From assembly GCF_016802725.1 (NCBI RefSeq), contig NC_052676.1, forward strand, positions 7,767,433 to 7,831,432: DNA of 64,000 nt, written 5' to 3'. Below are positions 45,419 through 58,137 of the stretch, piece by piece. A model generated the notes under the pieces. That model saw only the letters and a list, made by a program, of their open reading frames with translations. It had not been told where the DNA came from and did no database searches. This DNA is from Solenopsis invicta (Eukaryota > Arthropoda > Insecta > Hymenoptera > Formicidae). The position numbers were made by a program, and so were the translations under genes. How positions within the stretch are numbered: position 1 is the first letter of the stretch; every line of letters starts with the position of its first letter.

Positions 45419-45900
45419 ACACTGAAAGAAAAACAATGGTTGCAATTACTATAATGTAACTGTAATTTACAGTCATTTTCTTTGCCAATTATGTACTTAT
45501 AGTTGTTTTAATTATGCAAATTAAACCTACTGAAAAATGGAAAGCATAGCCAACAGGAACAGGGAATACCAGCAGGCGATACACTTTAACCAATCAGAAA
45601 CCGTAAAAAATAACGGCGAGCCAATAAGAAGTTGCAAAATCTATTGCTTGTTGTTATTCCTTATTCCTGTTGCCTGTGGTTTTTATTGTGCAACAGAATT
45701 TATAGTTATTACTATTAAAATTATAGTTATTACTATGCTAATTATTATTATTACTATGCTAATTAATAACAAGTGAATAATAATAGTTTTAAAAATAGAG
45801 ATACTAACCATCATTATTTTGCCATGCAATTATAATCACAAATACCAAACACTTTTCTCTCAATGTACTATTAAATTCGTAATATTGAATTGTTCTAATT
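45419..45900. repeat. Partial copy of the 53.9-kb tandem-repeat unit
   Basis: TGCAATTACTATAATGTAACTGTAATTTACAGTCATTTT and following (overall pattern) matches the opening of the units at 53885-54690, and its far end matches their AAATACCAAACACTTTT block. The middle differs. Confidence 0.5.
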
Positions 45901-47119
45901 TAAGTTGTTCTTTAATCATTCCTATGTCGCCGCTGCTTTTCTTAATATATCGTTAATTTAACTAAAATGATTTAACTAAAGAAATATGTTAAATTTAATT
46001 CAAAGCTATTTTATTATTTACTAAGCTGTTTACTTTAAAACTTAAAGCAATTTAATCACAGAAACGGATTGATTTGAAACTTTTTAAAACTCATACAGTA
46101 AAACATCACTCTAAAAGATTGAAAATTGAATTCGTGCAATTTTTCAAATCATTTAATAACTACTTTAATAAGAGTCAAAATTCATATCTTCATGTAGAGT
46201 AAAAATTAAGCTTTAAAGAATAATATGAAGTTATTTTTTTAACTACTTGCTTTACGTTTAAATAATAATTAAATAATAAATTTCAACACACGTAAAAGTT
46301 GAAAATAACAAAAAGTTATTTAAAGAATTTAAGGAATTAATTTAAATTTGATCTTTTAATATTTAAAAGTAAAGAATAAAATTGTTAAAAATAAAAAAAA
46401 GTGTTATTTCATTAGCACATTTCAATGTATTTCGATATTAACGTAATCTCCGTTACTAGTCGATTAGTTTTCGTCGATTTACCGAATATTCTGAAAAATC
46501 TGTTCTCATACTCGGGCGAAATTAGCCCTCTCAGTGCAATCTAATCCCGTCTTACGACGCTCGTTCTTTACGGATTCCCTCTCGATACTCGCACGTCTCT
46601 CTTATCCCCGTAATTGAGGCGGTCTCCATCATGATGGTTTTGTTCGTTCTTCGCGGCTCGGTCGCTCCCTTACTAAAACCGAGGCCGGCTCTCATTTCGG
46701 CGTCTCGCGGATGCTGTGAAGAATCGATTAGCATCGTGCGAGAGCACCGTGACGCATCTGAGGAAACACGATGAAGCCGAAAAGTCCATCCCGAAAGGAG
46801 TCAAAGAGGCTAAAAATTATAGGGCTAAGCGGACTCGCACGCAATTTCTCTCTCTCTTTCTCTTCTTTCCTCTCTCTTCCCCCACCGTTGCATGACAAGG
46901 CAATCACGATCGGATCAATAGCATCGATATGCTTGTCTCCTAAAAATTAAGAATGTATATCTAGAAATGTCAAATTTAAAAGAATGAAAGTATAAAGGAA
47001 ATTTATGGTATGAACCTTACAGATATAGTTTTATAGTTATGATACACGGAGAGGATATTCTTTTATCCTTAAATTTATTCACGCCCATTTATCCTTAAAA
47101 TCATCCAATTTATCCTTAA

Positions 47120-47680
47120 AATTATTTAGCATAAAAAGATTGCAGTAAAGTTGCAAAAATATTGCAAAATATTGCTGCAATATTTTAGAAGTAATATTTT
47201 GCAATATTTTGTGCACAGTGCAGCAGATGAAATGTTCGTTTCAGAAATATTGATAGGTAATGTTGTAGCAACATCACAATATAATATTTATGCAATATTG
47301 TGCAATAGAGAAAGAGTTTGCAGCAATATTACAATAACATCGTAATATTATGGCAATATTGTGGCAACATTGCTGTAATGTTGCGACGTTACTGCAGATT
47401 GTATGCTGTACGGGATAAGTAATCGTGGAACAACATGGATTTTAATAAAATATAATAAAACTTTTTTAAACATTTCTGCAACATAACTAAAGTAATATTA
47501 CTAAACAATATTACTAAAAAAATATTATTTTAAAATATTGTATTACTAAAGTAATATTGCAAAAAAAATATATTTGCAAAGTTTCTGCAACATTGCACTG
47601 CATTATGCAATATCGCAACGTTACTGCAATATTGCCGCAAGCTTCTGTATTGCATGAGAAGAGATAAGTGTTTGCAGTAA
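47120..47680. repeat. Field of AATATTGC / GCAATATT motifs
   Basis: TGCAATATT and its complement recur many times on both strands across about 560 bp with irregular spacing. The motif itself is near-palindromic. Smaller clusters occur at about 10255-10345 and 39245-39330. Confidence 0.7.
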
Positions 47681-47984
47681 TATAATATGTGCAAATCATT
47701 CTTAGGAATCTGAGATTGTATTTTGTAGTGTAGGGAGAAGACATTACACACCTGAACGGTGTGCTGGAAACCAATATCCGAGATGAATCGAAAACGATCG
47801 ATATCGAAAGCGACGTATATATATATCGATGCCGTTTCAGCGTCCAAGTATCGCGGGCATATACCCGCAATAATTACGGCGTGCGGAACGGCGTCGCGGA
47901 TTAATTGTAACTGCATCGCAGCCGCTACCGATTCGCCTAATTAATTCGGTTACTAATGGCCGCCGCGACGTCCTCGACTTACCC

Positions 47985-48076
47985 GGGATCGAACGTGCCC
48001 AGCAGCGACCAGTGCGGCGGGCAGAACCGAATGGGAGATTCCACGGCTGTCGGATGCGCGACGATGGAAACTCGTC
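47985..48076 (-). other. Candidate 92-nt exon, unassigned
   Basis: Lies between an acceptor (gatttaattccag) and a donor (GTAAGT, 47979-47984). One frame is open through it and upstream to about 48170 and reads VAHPTAVESPIRFCPPHWSL, which looks protein-like but is not a family I recognise. The opposite strand is also open here, so the coding claim is weak. It could instead be a far-upstream 5'UTR exon. Confidence 0.2.
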
Positions 48077-49544
48077 CTGGAATTAAATCGTCAGAAATCT
48101 CAGCCCCTGCGGCATCCTCCTCTCCCCGCTTTCCCTCATCCCCGCGACCTTCTGCATATGAATCCGATTAATTCCAATCGATCCGAAGCAGGGCGGCGAC
48201 TTCTCTCGATCCGCTTCCGAGCCCTTCGGCATCACCGCCGCGAAACGATCACCGATCTATTTCGATTGGGATCGTCTCTCGCGCGCCTTTATCTCGTAAT
48301 GCATTTGTATTTATAGCATAATATCTTTAGCTAGAATGACATAGCCTCTGTTTCGAGACGTTCCTATAAGTTCTTAAATGTCTTTCTAACATTTTTCAGT
48401 TTATTTTAATTTAATATTTACAACGAAAATATTAAATGAGTTAAAACTGTTTTGTTAAAATTTTTTTTCGATAAATTAATTTTGCTTTAATTAGGCACTT
48501 TGTTCAAATAGAATTTTAATTCAATCAAATTTCTCTATAATGTTCTCTACGTTAGATATTAGGTTTATTGTAATTTATTTTACTAATGTTATTTACAGAA
48601 GCAAGATATATATTTATATTTTTAAGAATATTTTGTTTAAAAATTGTATTTTTGTAAAGAAATTAAATATTTAATGATGTAATAATGTTAGTACAATAAA
48701 CAAACATTATTTCTCTTCTTTTTATTTTCTTTTTTGTTATATTTTGGTAGGTTATTAAAATTATGGCAACTTTCCACAGAAAGCTAAAAACTATAAACAG
48801 AATACAAACAATGTATGCAATACTTTCGACATGCGAAAACGCATTAACGAGTTTAATGTTTTATTGTAAAAAATTTTTAGTTTTGCTCGATATTTTTCGG
48901 TTGTCTAATTTTAAGAGGCAAAATTTATTTAGAAAGCATTGTACGTGTTATTTTATATTTCACGCTCTTTATACGTTATTTCAGCATGTGCTTATAATTC
49001 CCGTTCACTCACTGAATGGTTTATAGCGCGGAAGAAGGACGAGGATCACTAACATAACGTGGCACTCGTAACTCTTGCTTAAGCGTGTGCCGGAAATGTG
49101 CGACGAAATAACGTTGAAATAACGACGGAAGTGTCGGCGATGACGTCGGCGAGATAAATGCCCGCTTAATGCGCGAACAAGCAATAAATCTAATAATCTA
49201 ATAAGACCTTTTCGACGAATCTTGTAAACATCTAGATATGAGGTCAAGAAGAAACTCGATCGACTTAGGAAGATTCTAACTTTATGTATCTTCAATGGAA
49301 TTTGGAGTTATAATTTATTCATATCTCTCTCCATTCTTTATTAAAACATAATTATATTATTGTATTGATTGTAATATAAATAAAACGCTACACGTAGCAA
49401 ACTTTAGCTTCACTATCTGTTCAACACCTCATTTTGCACAAACATGTTTGGCTGATTGTGAGTGTGTACATGCTGCTAGCACACAGTATACGCACTCTTA
49501 TCTTCCGCTATTAACTATTATCTATTAACTATTATCAACAATTT

Positions 49545-50290
49545 TACCAAAAATAAATTACATTAAATGTATCTTAAATAAGATAAAAATAATTTATTTA
49601 TAATATATTTAGATAAAAGATAAAATTAAAAATGGTTTTATCTAAATAATTTTTAGATAATATCGCTACTGAGCGAAACAACTTAGGATATGAAAACAAT
49701 ATAATATTTTTTTATTTTCTAGATCTTTATTTCTCAAAAATAAAAACTCTTCAAATAATTTAATCTGGAAAAAAATTCTCTTTGGATTTGAAGCAATAAG
49801 CAAATAAAAATCCAAATTAAAAAACAGAGAGAATATAAATTACTCACATTATATAATGACAAACTTCCTTGTCTTTAGTTTTAAAAGTTTTAGAATTTAT
49901 AGTTTTGAACAATTTTTATATAGCACTACTACTGATCTATGCAAATTAGGCTTTATTTCGATACAAACTGCCAGTACTAAAAAACTCTACAGTTCATATT
50001 ACATACATTTCTACAGTTACTGGCAGGGAATTTTAAAACGTGTTATCACTTAAAAAAATTTTGTTTGCATGAATGATAACTTGAAAGTTGAGACTAGAGA
50101 CAATACTTTATTCTTATCATTGTTCACATCATTTTAGATAATTTATGAAACGTAATACTTATCAAAGATAATTATATGAGGATAACATGCATTATAATCT
50201 AGATGAAGATAAGATAAAATGATTTCTTTATCTAGATAATTATCAAAATAATTATAATATTAAAAACGCAGCTATTAACTATTATCTTTT
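49545..50290. repeat. Dispersed repeat D, copy 2
   Basis: Second copy of the ~700-bp family at 31440-32110. CTATTAACTATTATC occurs near both of its ends and may mark its limits. Confidence 0.65.
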
Positions 50291-53200
50291 TATACTTTGA
50301 CGTAGCAAGCATTGCAACAGTAGCTTGCTGAAGCTTTATTTGCGGATACAATTTCTTCTATTCTCTCTTTTTTCTTTATATAAATTTCGTAAATACGCAA
50401 TAAATTATTATTATTGTTATTGTTGTTATAATTGTCATTATTATTGTTGTTACTTTAATTATTACAAAACATATAATAAAAATTAATTGTATTCGCCGTT
50501 GTTATGTTGCTTGTAAATGAATGACTTGCAAGATGGCATGAACAACAAATAAAACGACAAAAGAAATTCGCAATTACTGCGAAATAATTGTTTTATTCTG
50601 TACAAACGCGCGTATTATTATTCCACCCATTAATGTCTCTATCGTGACAGACACGAACTTTTATCGGTAGGAAGTATCTATCGGTTCACCGAAATTCACG
50701 GGTAAAGAAATTCTGCGGAAATTCTCGTTTTCGCGCAGAGTGGTTGACTGCTCGGAATGATTTAGTTAACTCATTGGCGTCCGCCGTGCAGATCTCGTGG
50801 CATCAATAACGTCTAATCACCTCGGTGCGGAGTCGATTCTGCTCGGTCGCGCGGCGCGCAATTTCGTCCTCTAAACGCTCGCCACAAATCACGCGCCACC
50901 GTCCGTCGCGCGCGCGCGCGCTCGAACGCTCACGCGATTCGGGAAGCCCCGATTCGACATTTAAACTCGGCCGGATTACGGTCGACCGATAATTAATCGC
51001 CATTCGCGTATCGCCTACGAAACGGCCCGCGTAAGTGTTTAACATCGTCGATATGGCCGATCGATCGATCGATCGGTTCGGGAACTTAATTGCCAGAGAT
51101 TCTACCCGCACGACCGTTGACACATCTCGTTCGGCTGTATCGAAAGGTATGACATATTCACGAGATTTTTCCGGAAATAAAAATCTTTTTACGTTACCTT
51201 GAAGTTGCAAGAATTATTTTCGGTGTGATCATTAAAAATAATTCTCGGAAACATCAAGTAATCGAATAGTTGGGACAGTTCGAATCTCAAGATCGAATGT
51301 CAAATAGTTCAAACTTTTCAAAGTGAAGGTGTACGTTCAAGCTGTTCGAACTTACTTCAGATGCGAAAGTTAGGAATTATTATAGTTCTAATCAAAATTT
51401 AAGAAATATTAATAATATTTTGTACACGCAAAATTATTGTACAATTGGGATAAAAATAATTTTTAATTAAGATAAATAAAATTGCAAATAACGTTTTTTT
51501 AATACAAGATACGTTTTTAGAGAAACATATTGTAATGAAATATCTAAAATGTATTAAAATAATTTGAAAAACTGTAACATATTTTTTTTTTAAATTTTAG
51601 AAAGTTGAATAAAGCTTGAATTTATAATTCATATGAGGCACAGACCAATGCAATAATACTACTTAAAAAAAATACTAAAATAATAAAACGTAAAAATAAT
51701 AAACTACAAATTAAGTAATACGATTAGATCTAAATTTTTATTTAAAATAACTAGATTTTAATTTACAGAATTGATTAAATAAAACGTTTTGTTTTATTTA
51801 AAAATGTAATTTTATTCAGTTGTTTTTATTTAACTGGTCCAATTTCTTACTTGATCAGAAACTGATGCAGTGACCTTACGTTTTCAAGTTTAGTTCTCCA
51901 TCATGCAGCTGTTCTAATTGAAAAATATACTTCTCCTTTATTTTAAATTAATAAATTAACTCTCATGAAAATGTTGCATCTGCAAATTTCTGTTGTTTAC
52001 TCGTGCAATAACTTCAACCTTGGTCGAACTGTTTCGTAGACTGAAAATGGTTCGTGCCCCGCAGTGCCTTGCCGTCATATCCTTGCTTACGCACCGTAAT
52101 CGAGGGCGTAGTTCCTGCAAACATTTTCGCCACCCACCCTTCGTCGGATACCCGATGCGATACTTCCAGGATCATTGCTCTTTGATCGGTTGGCTAGAAA
52201 CGATAAGGAGTGCATATTTATTTCCAGGTGAACCGAAGCGAATAGCGGAGACGTGATGCGGAAACGATGTCTGGATGTACGCGAAAATAACCGAGGCAAT
52301 GCCTCGTACAGTTCCGGTAGAAAACCCGTGTCGTGTGCGAAATTTTCGTCCTCTCTTTTAAATATACATCTCCAAGGAACTCAAAGTAGAAAATAAAATT
52401 TGGAAAAGTTTGTAACATAATTACATCATTAGAGCTTCTTACTCACGTTTCAGTTTTTGATATTTCTCGTTGTTCTCAAGTGAATTTTAAAAATTAAATA
52501 AAATTTGGAGTTTATAATACAATTATAGGATATATTTTGCTCAATTACATTTATTAATTTCAATTATGATACTTCTCGTTGGCCTCAAAGAGACTTAAAA
52601 AATTAAATAAAATTTGAATAAGGTTGTAACGATTATATTGTAAAATTTGTTTAGTCATTCCCATTTATTATAGTTTTAATTATGTCGTTGTTAGCTCGTT
52701 ATTTTATATGCATAATAGGTTTTTCAGCACAGACAATAGTACTCTTTCTATATATTTGAATATACAAAATTATTCGTGCTCAATCTTCATCTTATCATAT
52801 CAGTGACTGATGTGATCTAATTCGCCACGACGATGTAATCTCGAGAATAAGAAACTCTGTGAAAAATTCTGCGGCGAGTGTACGGAATTTTTCATTTCGG
52901 TTGTATGCACGGTTTTATATTCGGAAGAGGCAGTCGTGCCGCCGCACATCTTTCTGATCTCCAATCGAGCCGTCGCTTAGCGGAGCGTGAAACACATTTG
53001 CCCGAATCGCGGCGCCTTAACCACGCAAGCTCTTACATATGATCTGGATCTGCTCCTTGTTCCCTCAGCTTTTGCTCGCAAGGGAGATACATCGCATCGC
53101 GATGGCTGTGGTTCGCGAAAAAGATGATGAAAAATTGTGATGAAATGTCTTCATATACCTCGTCTAACAAAGTTTTATCATAGCAAAAGTATTTAATTTA

Positions 53201-53884
53201 AATTTCGTTTTCCTTTTATATAAACATTACACTCTGGCTTGTAATTTTTATATCGACAAAAAAATGTTATTTATCCATCACGTAATGCTTTGCGTAAAAA
53301 TATTATTTTTGTTAATTAATTCTTTTTTCGAAATTTTACATGAGTGGTATGAGTGAATTTTGCGTATTAAAGTAAAAATATCTGATTTTAATTTATTTTA
53401 AAATTATTTGTGAATTTTTAGTTTGAAGATCTAACTTTTATTAACTTTTATCAACAGACTTGTCTATAGACACAATAAAGGTCATATTATTTTTAGGAGA
53501 AAATTTTAGAGCTTTTAAATCTTTATGATGGTCTTAACGTCTAAATTGCCAGTGCACTAGTTTCCAGTGCTTTGAAATAGATTATATTACAATTATTGCG
53601 CATATTTACATATTCATCGACAAATCTACATTGGGAAATGTTCGGCAATACAATTTCCATTTTACATATGTGTAAATTAATCGATCAGTCTCATCATGTT
53701 GCTCGTTATCTATTCATATAAATTTTGAAAATTTTGAATAATTCATGAAAAATAGTAAATTTATATACATTGGGAGAGAAGTAATATTTGATATTTGCGA
53801 ATATAAATATTAAAATAATTATGATTAGAAACTTCATTTTCATTGTTATAACTGCTATGAAGTTAATAACAATAACATACAATG

Positions 53885-54690
53885 ATTTACACTAATAAGA
53901 AAAAATGATTACGATTACCATAACTTAAATATAATTGGCACCGGTTATAAATTACAATCATTTTAGATGCCAACTATATTAAATTTATGGTAGTCACAAC
54001 TATTTTTTGCCAATGGATGCCATTATTATACTACGGTAATGAGAACTATCAAAATAGAGATCCTAATCGTAATATTACTTTAGCGTTCAATTATAATCAC
54101 GAATATCAAATACGTTTCTTAGTGTATTTATGATATTTAGTATTGTAACACTGTATATCGTAATTTTGAAATTACTATAATTTAAATGTAATGGGTACTG
54201 ATTAAAAATCACAGTCATTTTATATATTAACTATATTAAAGTTATGATAATTGTTATCATTTCTTTGCACGTGTAATATCTTGTATGCTATTATTATTAG
54301 CATTATAGTAGTGTTAACTATAAAAATGAAATTCTTAATCATATTTATTTTAACATTCAATTATTACAAAAATCAAGAACTTTTTAGTATATTTATGACA
54401 CTTGGTACTATAACACTAAATATAATTTGGAAATTACCATAATTTAAATATAATTAGTAGCGGTTATAAATTACAGTCATTTTAGGTGCCGGCTATATTA
54501 AAATTATGGTAATTGCTATCGTTTTTTTGCCAGTGTAACATTATAGTAGTGATAACTATAAAAATGAAACTCTTAATCATAATTATTTCAATATTCAAAT
54601 ACAAATATCAAACACTTTTTTCAGTGTATTTATGATATTCGATATTATAATACTAAATATCATAATTTTCGAAAATAATTCAAGTAATCG
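53885..54690. repeat. Three ~260-bp tandem units
   Basis: ATTACCATAACTTAAATATAA-like starts recur at about 53916, 54173 and 54434. Each is followed by TTACARTCATTTTA, a TTGCCA block and a TATCAAA-ACACTT block. Confidence 0.75.
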
Positions 54691-55657
54691 AAAATGCTAA
54701 CGTTTATAAAATGTGAAGCGCACAGATCGTCCGAGGAAACCGTCTTAGAAACAATTTGCTATCGACAACGACGTCACTCCCGGCGTCGTCGCCGGGGAAT
54801 TTTTATCCGCGTAAACGATTTGCGAGCTGCCGCATCGTGTTCGTGAGAAAGAGAGGAGATACGCAGCGCGCGACTACGAGCGGAATTGAGCGCCGGATAA
54901 TTGTTTCGAACAATCCCGGGCGACGCTTTTCGTCGGTTCCCATGGCAACGTGAACCACCGCTCGCCTCCTCGTCGGCTGGCAATCGAAACTGTCCTCCGT
55001 CGAGCGGCAGGAAGGAAGGAAGGGGGACCCGCTACCCCTACTTCGTACCACGTTCAATAGGGGGGGCTATGGTAGGGAAAGAGGCGTAGGCGGGGCGAAA
55101 GTCGCTCCAAGAAGTTCTCGCGCTCGCAGGATCCGCCTCTTCCGCTCGCCCGTGCGGACGTCGCGACGCTCCGCTCTACCCGAAAACGTTTCGTTTTTAT
55201 TAACGCTCTCCTGAAAGCGGCCGGCGACGTCGGCGGGGCGCATCGATCCGATATTAGCCGCTAATTTCGCGTTATTACCCCTGCCGCGCGGCCGGCCGGC
55301 TTGATTTTTCAGTTTTCGTATCCTTCCGCCTCGCGACCCACTTCCGGTGCTCGGGATCGACTAGGGGACGTGGCTGATGTTCACGAACGACGCTCGGAGA
55401 TACTGGGGATCGATTGTGTATTACACAATGTGATGAAAATTAGAAAAATGAATAAAGTTACTAGAATATTTGTAATTTCATTGGTCAAACAACTCTAGTG
55501 AATTTGCTCACTTGTGTAATTTTCACTCAACTCATATGATACACAATTGATCCATTGATTTCCCATTAGAATTTTCCTCGCTTATTCATCTCGCAACCTT
55601 TTTTTTCGTTTTCATTGCACATTTCGATCACGTGTAACTTTATCTCTTTTAATCTTT

Positions 55658-55756
55658 GGCTGTGTTTCAAAATTCATTGCCAACGTTCAAAAATCTATAG
55701 TTCACGTTACACTATAGATTTTCAGCGCTAATAGTAGTGAATTCTGGAACACAGCC
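55658..55756. mobile_element. 99-bp hairpin element, family E copy 2
   Basis: The ends GGCTGTGTTTCAAAATTCA and TGAATTCTGGAACACAGCC are inverted with two mismatches. The centre CTATAGTTCACGTTACACTATAG also folds back. No ORF is present. Confidence 0.75.
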
Positions 55757-55790
55757 TATATTATATGTTGTTTTCAATCTTCTTTTATGC

Positions 55791-56340
55791 CCCCAGTGCT
55801 TCTAACTGTACAGTACTGCGGTAGTGCAGTAGTGCAGGAGCAGAGTGGTTACGTTATCGGTGGACGTTTGTTAAAATATGAATTAGTAAAGAATTTTTAA
55901 ATTACTAGTATAATTAGCAGTGACAAAAATGATAAGCAGTGATATACTTCTCGAAACATTAACCCTTGTAGAAAAATACTACTGAGCACTACTAGTGCGT
56001 AATAGTATTTGGAGGCGCTCCTGCACTACTGCACTACCGCAGTACTGTACAGTTAGAAACACTGGGGTTGCGACACTTTTTTATCGATGGTTTTTGGAAT
56101 GTAGCTTATCTAGCGGTAAACGTAATTGGTTCTTACTTGTGGATTTAAGCAATAACATTCGCCGCTCGATGAGCAAGGCTACATTCCAAAAACCATCGAA
56201 GAAAAAGTGTCGCAACCTCAGTGCTCCCGATTGTATCACTATACTACTGCACTACAACACTAACATACTAGTGCACTATTGTAGTGCAATAGTGTTCAGT
56301 AGTGCTAGTAGTGCTCAGTAGTATTTTTCTATAAGGCAAG
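55791..56340. repeat. Compound nested inverted repeats
   Basis: The first pair is 55791-55841 against 56017-56067 (51-bp arms, one mismatch). The second pair, immediately next to it, is 56068-56105 against about 56179-56217. A third motif (TAGAAAAATACTACTGAGCA) occurs near 55971 and inverted near 56310. TAGTGCAGTAGTGC-type words fill the rest. Confidence 0.85.
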
Positions 56341-58137
56341 GCTGGGTTCGGAAAGCGTGCTTTTAGCTCTATTCCGTCATTCTATCTTTATCAGCTATTA
56401 GATGTAAAATAAGGTTAAAATGATGCAATTGCGCTGATAGCACACTCCGAGAACGCAGCCTAGAAGTCAAACGAAAATAAGAGCTCTGATCACATATATG
56501 TTTTAAAGAATACTTTGGACTTGAATACTTGTGTCTTGTCGATCGACTCTTGTCGGTTAGGAGCTTCGATAATTCGATTAACAGCCGTGCCTTCAGCACT
56601 GGAAAATAAAGCAAATGATGGAAGGTAATTAATTTGCGGGGACAAAACCGGTAACGAGTTTGGCGCATGCAACCAAGCCGTCGAGCTTCTCTCACGCGAT
56701 ATCTCAAGTATTTATGCAAAGGCGGTGTGCATACTTGTACAGGGCTGGCGCTAGGCCCCAAACAGGCCCTCGTTATCTACATTGATCAGTTATTTTGTTG
56801 CATTTATGTGTACGATTAAAATGGGAAAATAAAACTAGAGTTTTCAGAATATGTGTGTGCTCTCACATCTTACAGAAATAAAATTATATCTATTAGACTA
56901 AAGAATTAATTTTGAAGGAAAATGCACAGATGATACTTTTTTTTTATGAGACTGATTGAAGCATTAAAAAAACCCAACAAACACCAAGTTACTTGTAATG
57001 CAAATGTAAGTTGTAATTTTTCGCTCAACAATGTGACATACTCGTTATATAAAAGTTATATTCTGTTCTGTTATAAAACGTATGCTTTTTACATTTGTTC
57101 ATGCTTCTAAATACAAACTTCCAAATTGTATTAAGATGTTACGTAAGTTTTTGTATCAATTTTTTATATAACATTAGAGATACGTGAATTCATTGATTTA
57201 ATGAAACGATTTATGCAAATGGACAATGAGCAAAAGCGTATACTCGGATAAAATGTGTAACGTATTATAGTTACAATCGTACAGGACGAGAAAAATGGTC
57301 GGTGCGATCTGCATAATGCAATATAACGGATCCATTTACGGTTAGCGCGAGGATACCAACCGTCGTTTGCACAACAAGCTTCATTAACAGTTCTAATTGG
57401 GTAGAACCGCGATTCAGGATGATCGATGGATCGCAGCCTCGATTCTGTCCTATATAGAGACACAGTCCTGCCGTGTGTGTTCCGCCACCTTCCTATCCGC
57501 CGCGCGTTTCGCGGATACGCCGGCCGGCACCGCCGAGCGGTTTCTGCAAACGCGGCGTGCGAGCCGCGTATACGCTACGCGCGCGCTATAAACCATACGC
57601 GTTCTGTGATTTATGGTGGTAGGCAGTGGTGTAATTAGCGGCGTTCGTTTCGCCGCGATATAATTTGCGATGAAATCGGTGGCAACAACATAAACAACAC
57701 GGCCTGGTACTCGCGGAGGAGCGAAAGGAAGGCGCTCTTCTCGCTCCTCTCCGCCGAGATGATGCGTCCGTCGTTTTCGCGCATTGCGCGCGTCGCTCTC
57801 GCGCTGGCGCTTCTTCAACGCACGTCGCTCCATTTCGCTTCGACGGAAGAACGATCGTACACGCATTACAGATGAATTATAATTATAATATGGCGTATGA
57901 GGCTCGATGTACTGGAAACATCTTTATCGTCGTAATTATTTTGATAAATTGCTCGAAAGCAATGTGTATCGGTGTTGCTTTTATTCAGATGAATCTAAGC
58001 AATAAATTATTGACGACGCAGCGTTTCTTTACTCATATACGTACTTTGCTCGATCAATGCACGACTTTGTCAGGCGACGTACGATGGCCAACAAACAAAG
58101 TATACGTGAGGAAGAAATAAAAAGTATCGTTAATAAA

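Noticed and set aside
50803..51210. 135-codon minus-strand ORF
   Set aside because: GC-rich island including a (GATC)n and a (CG)n run; nothing protein-like beyond composition.
57450..57866. 138-codon minus-strand ORF, Arg-rich
   Set aside because: It is in a CpG-rich island where both strands are open; no splice sites, motif or similarity are recognised.
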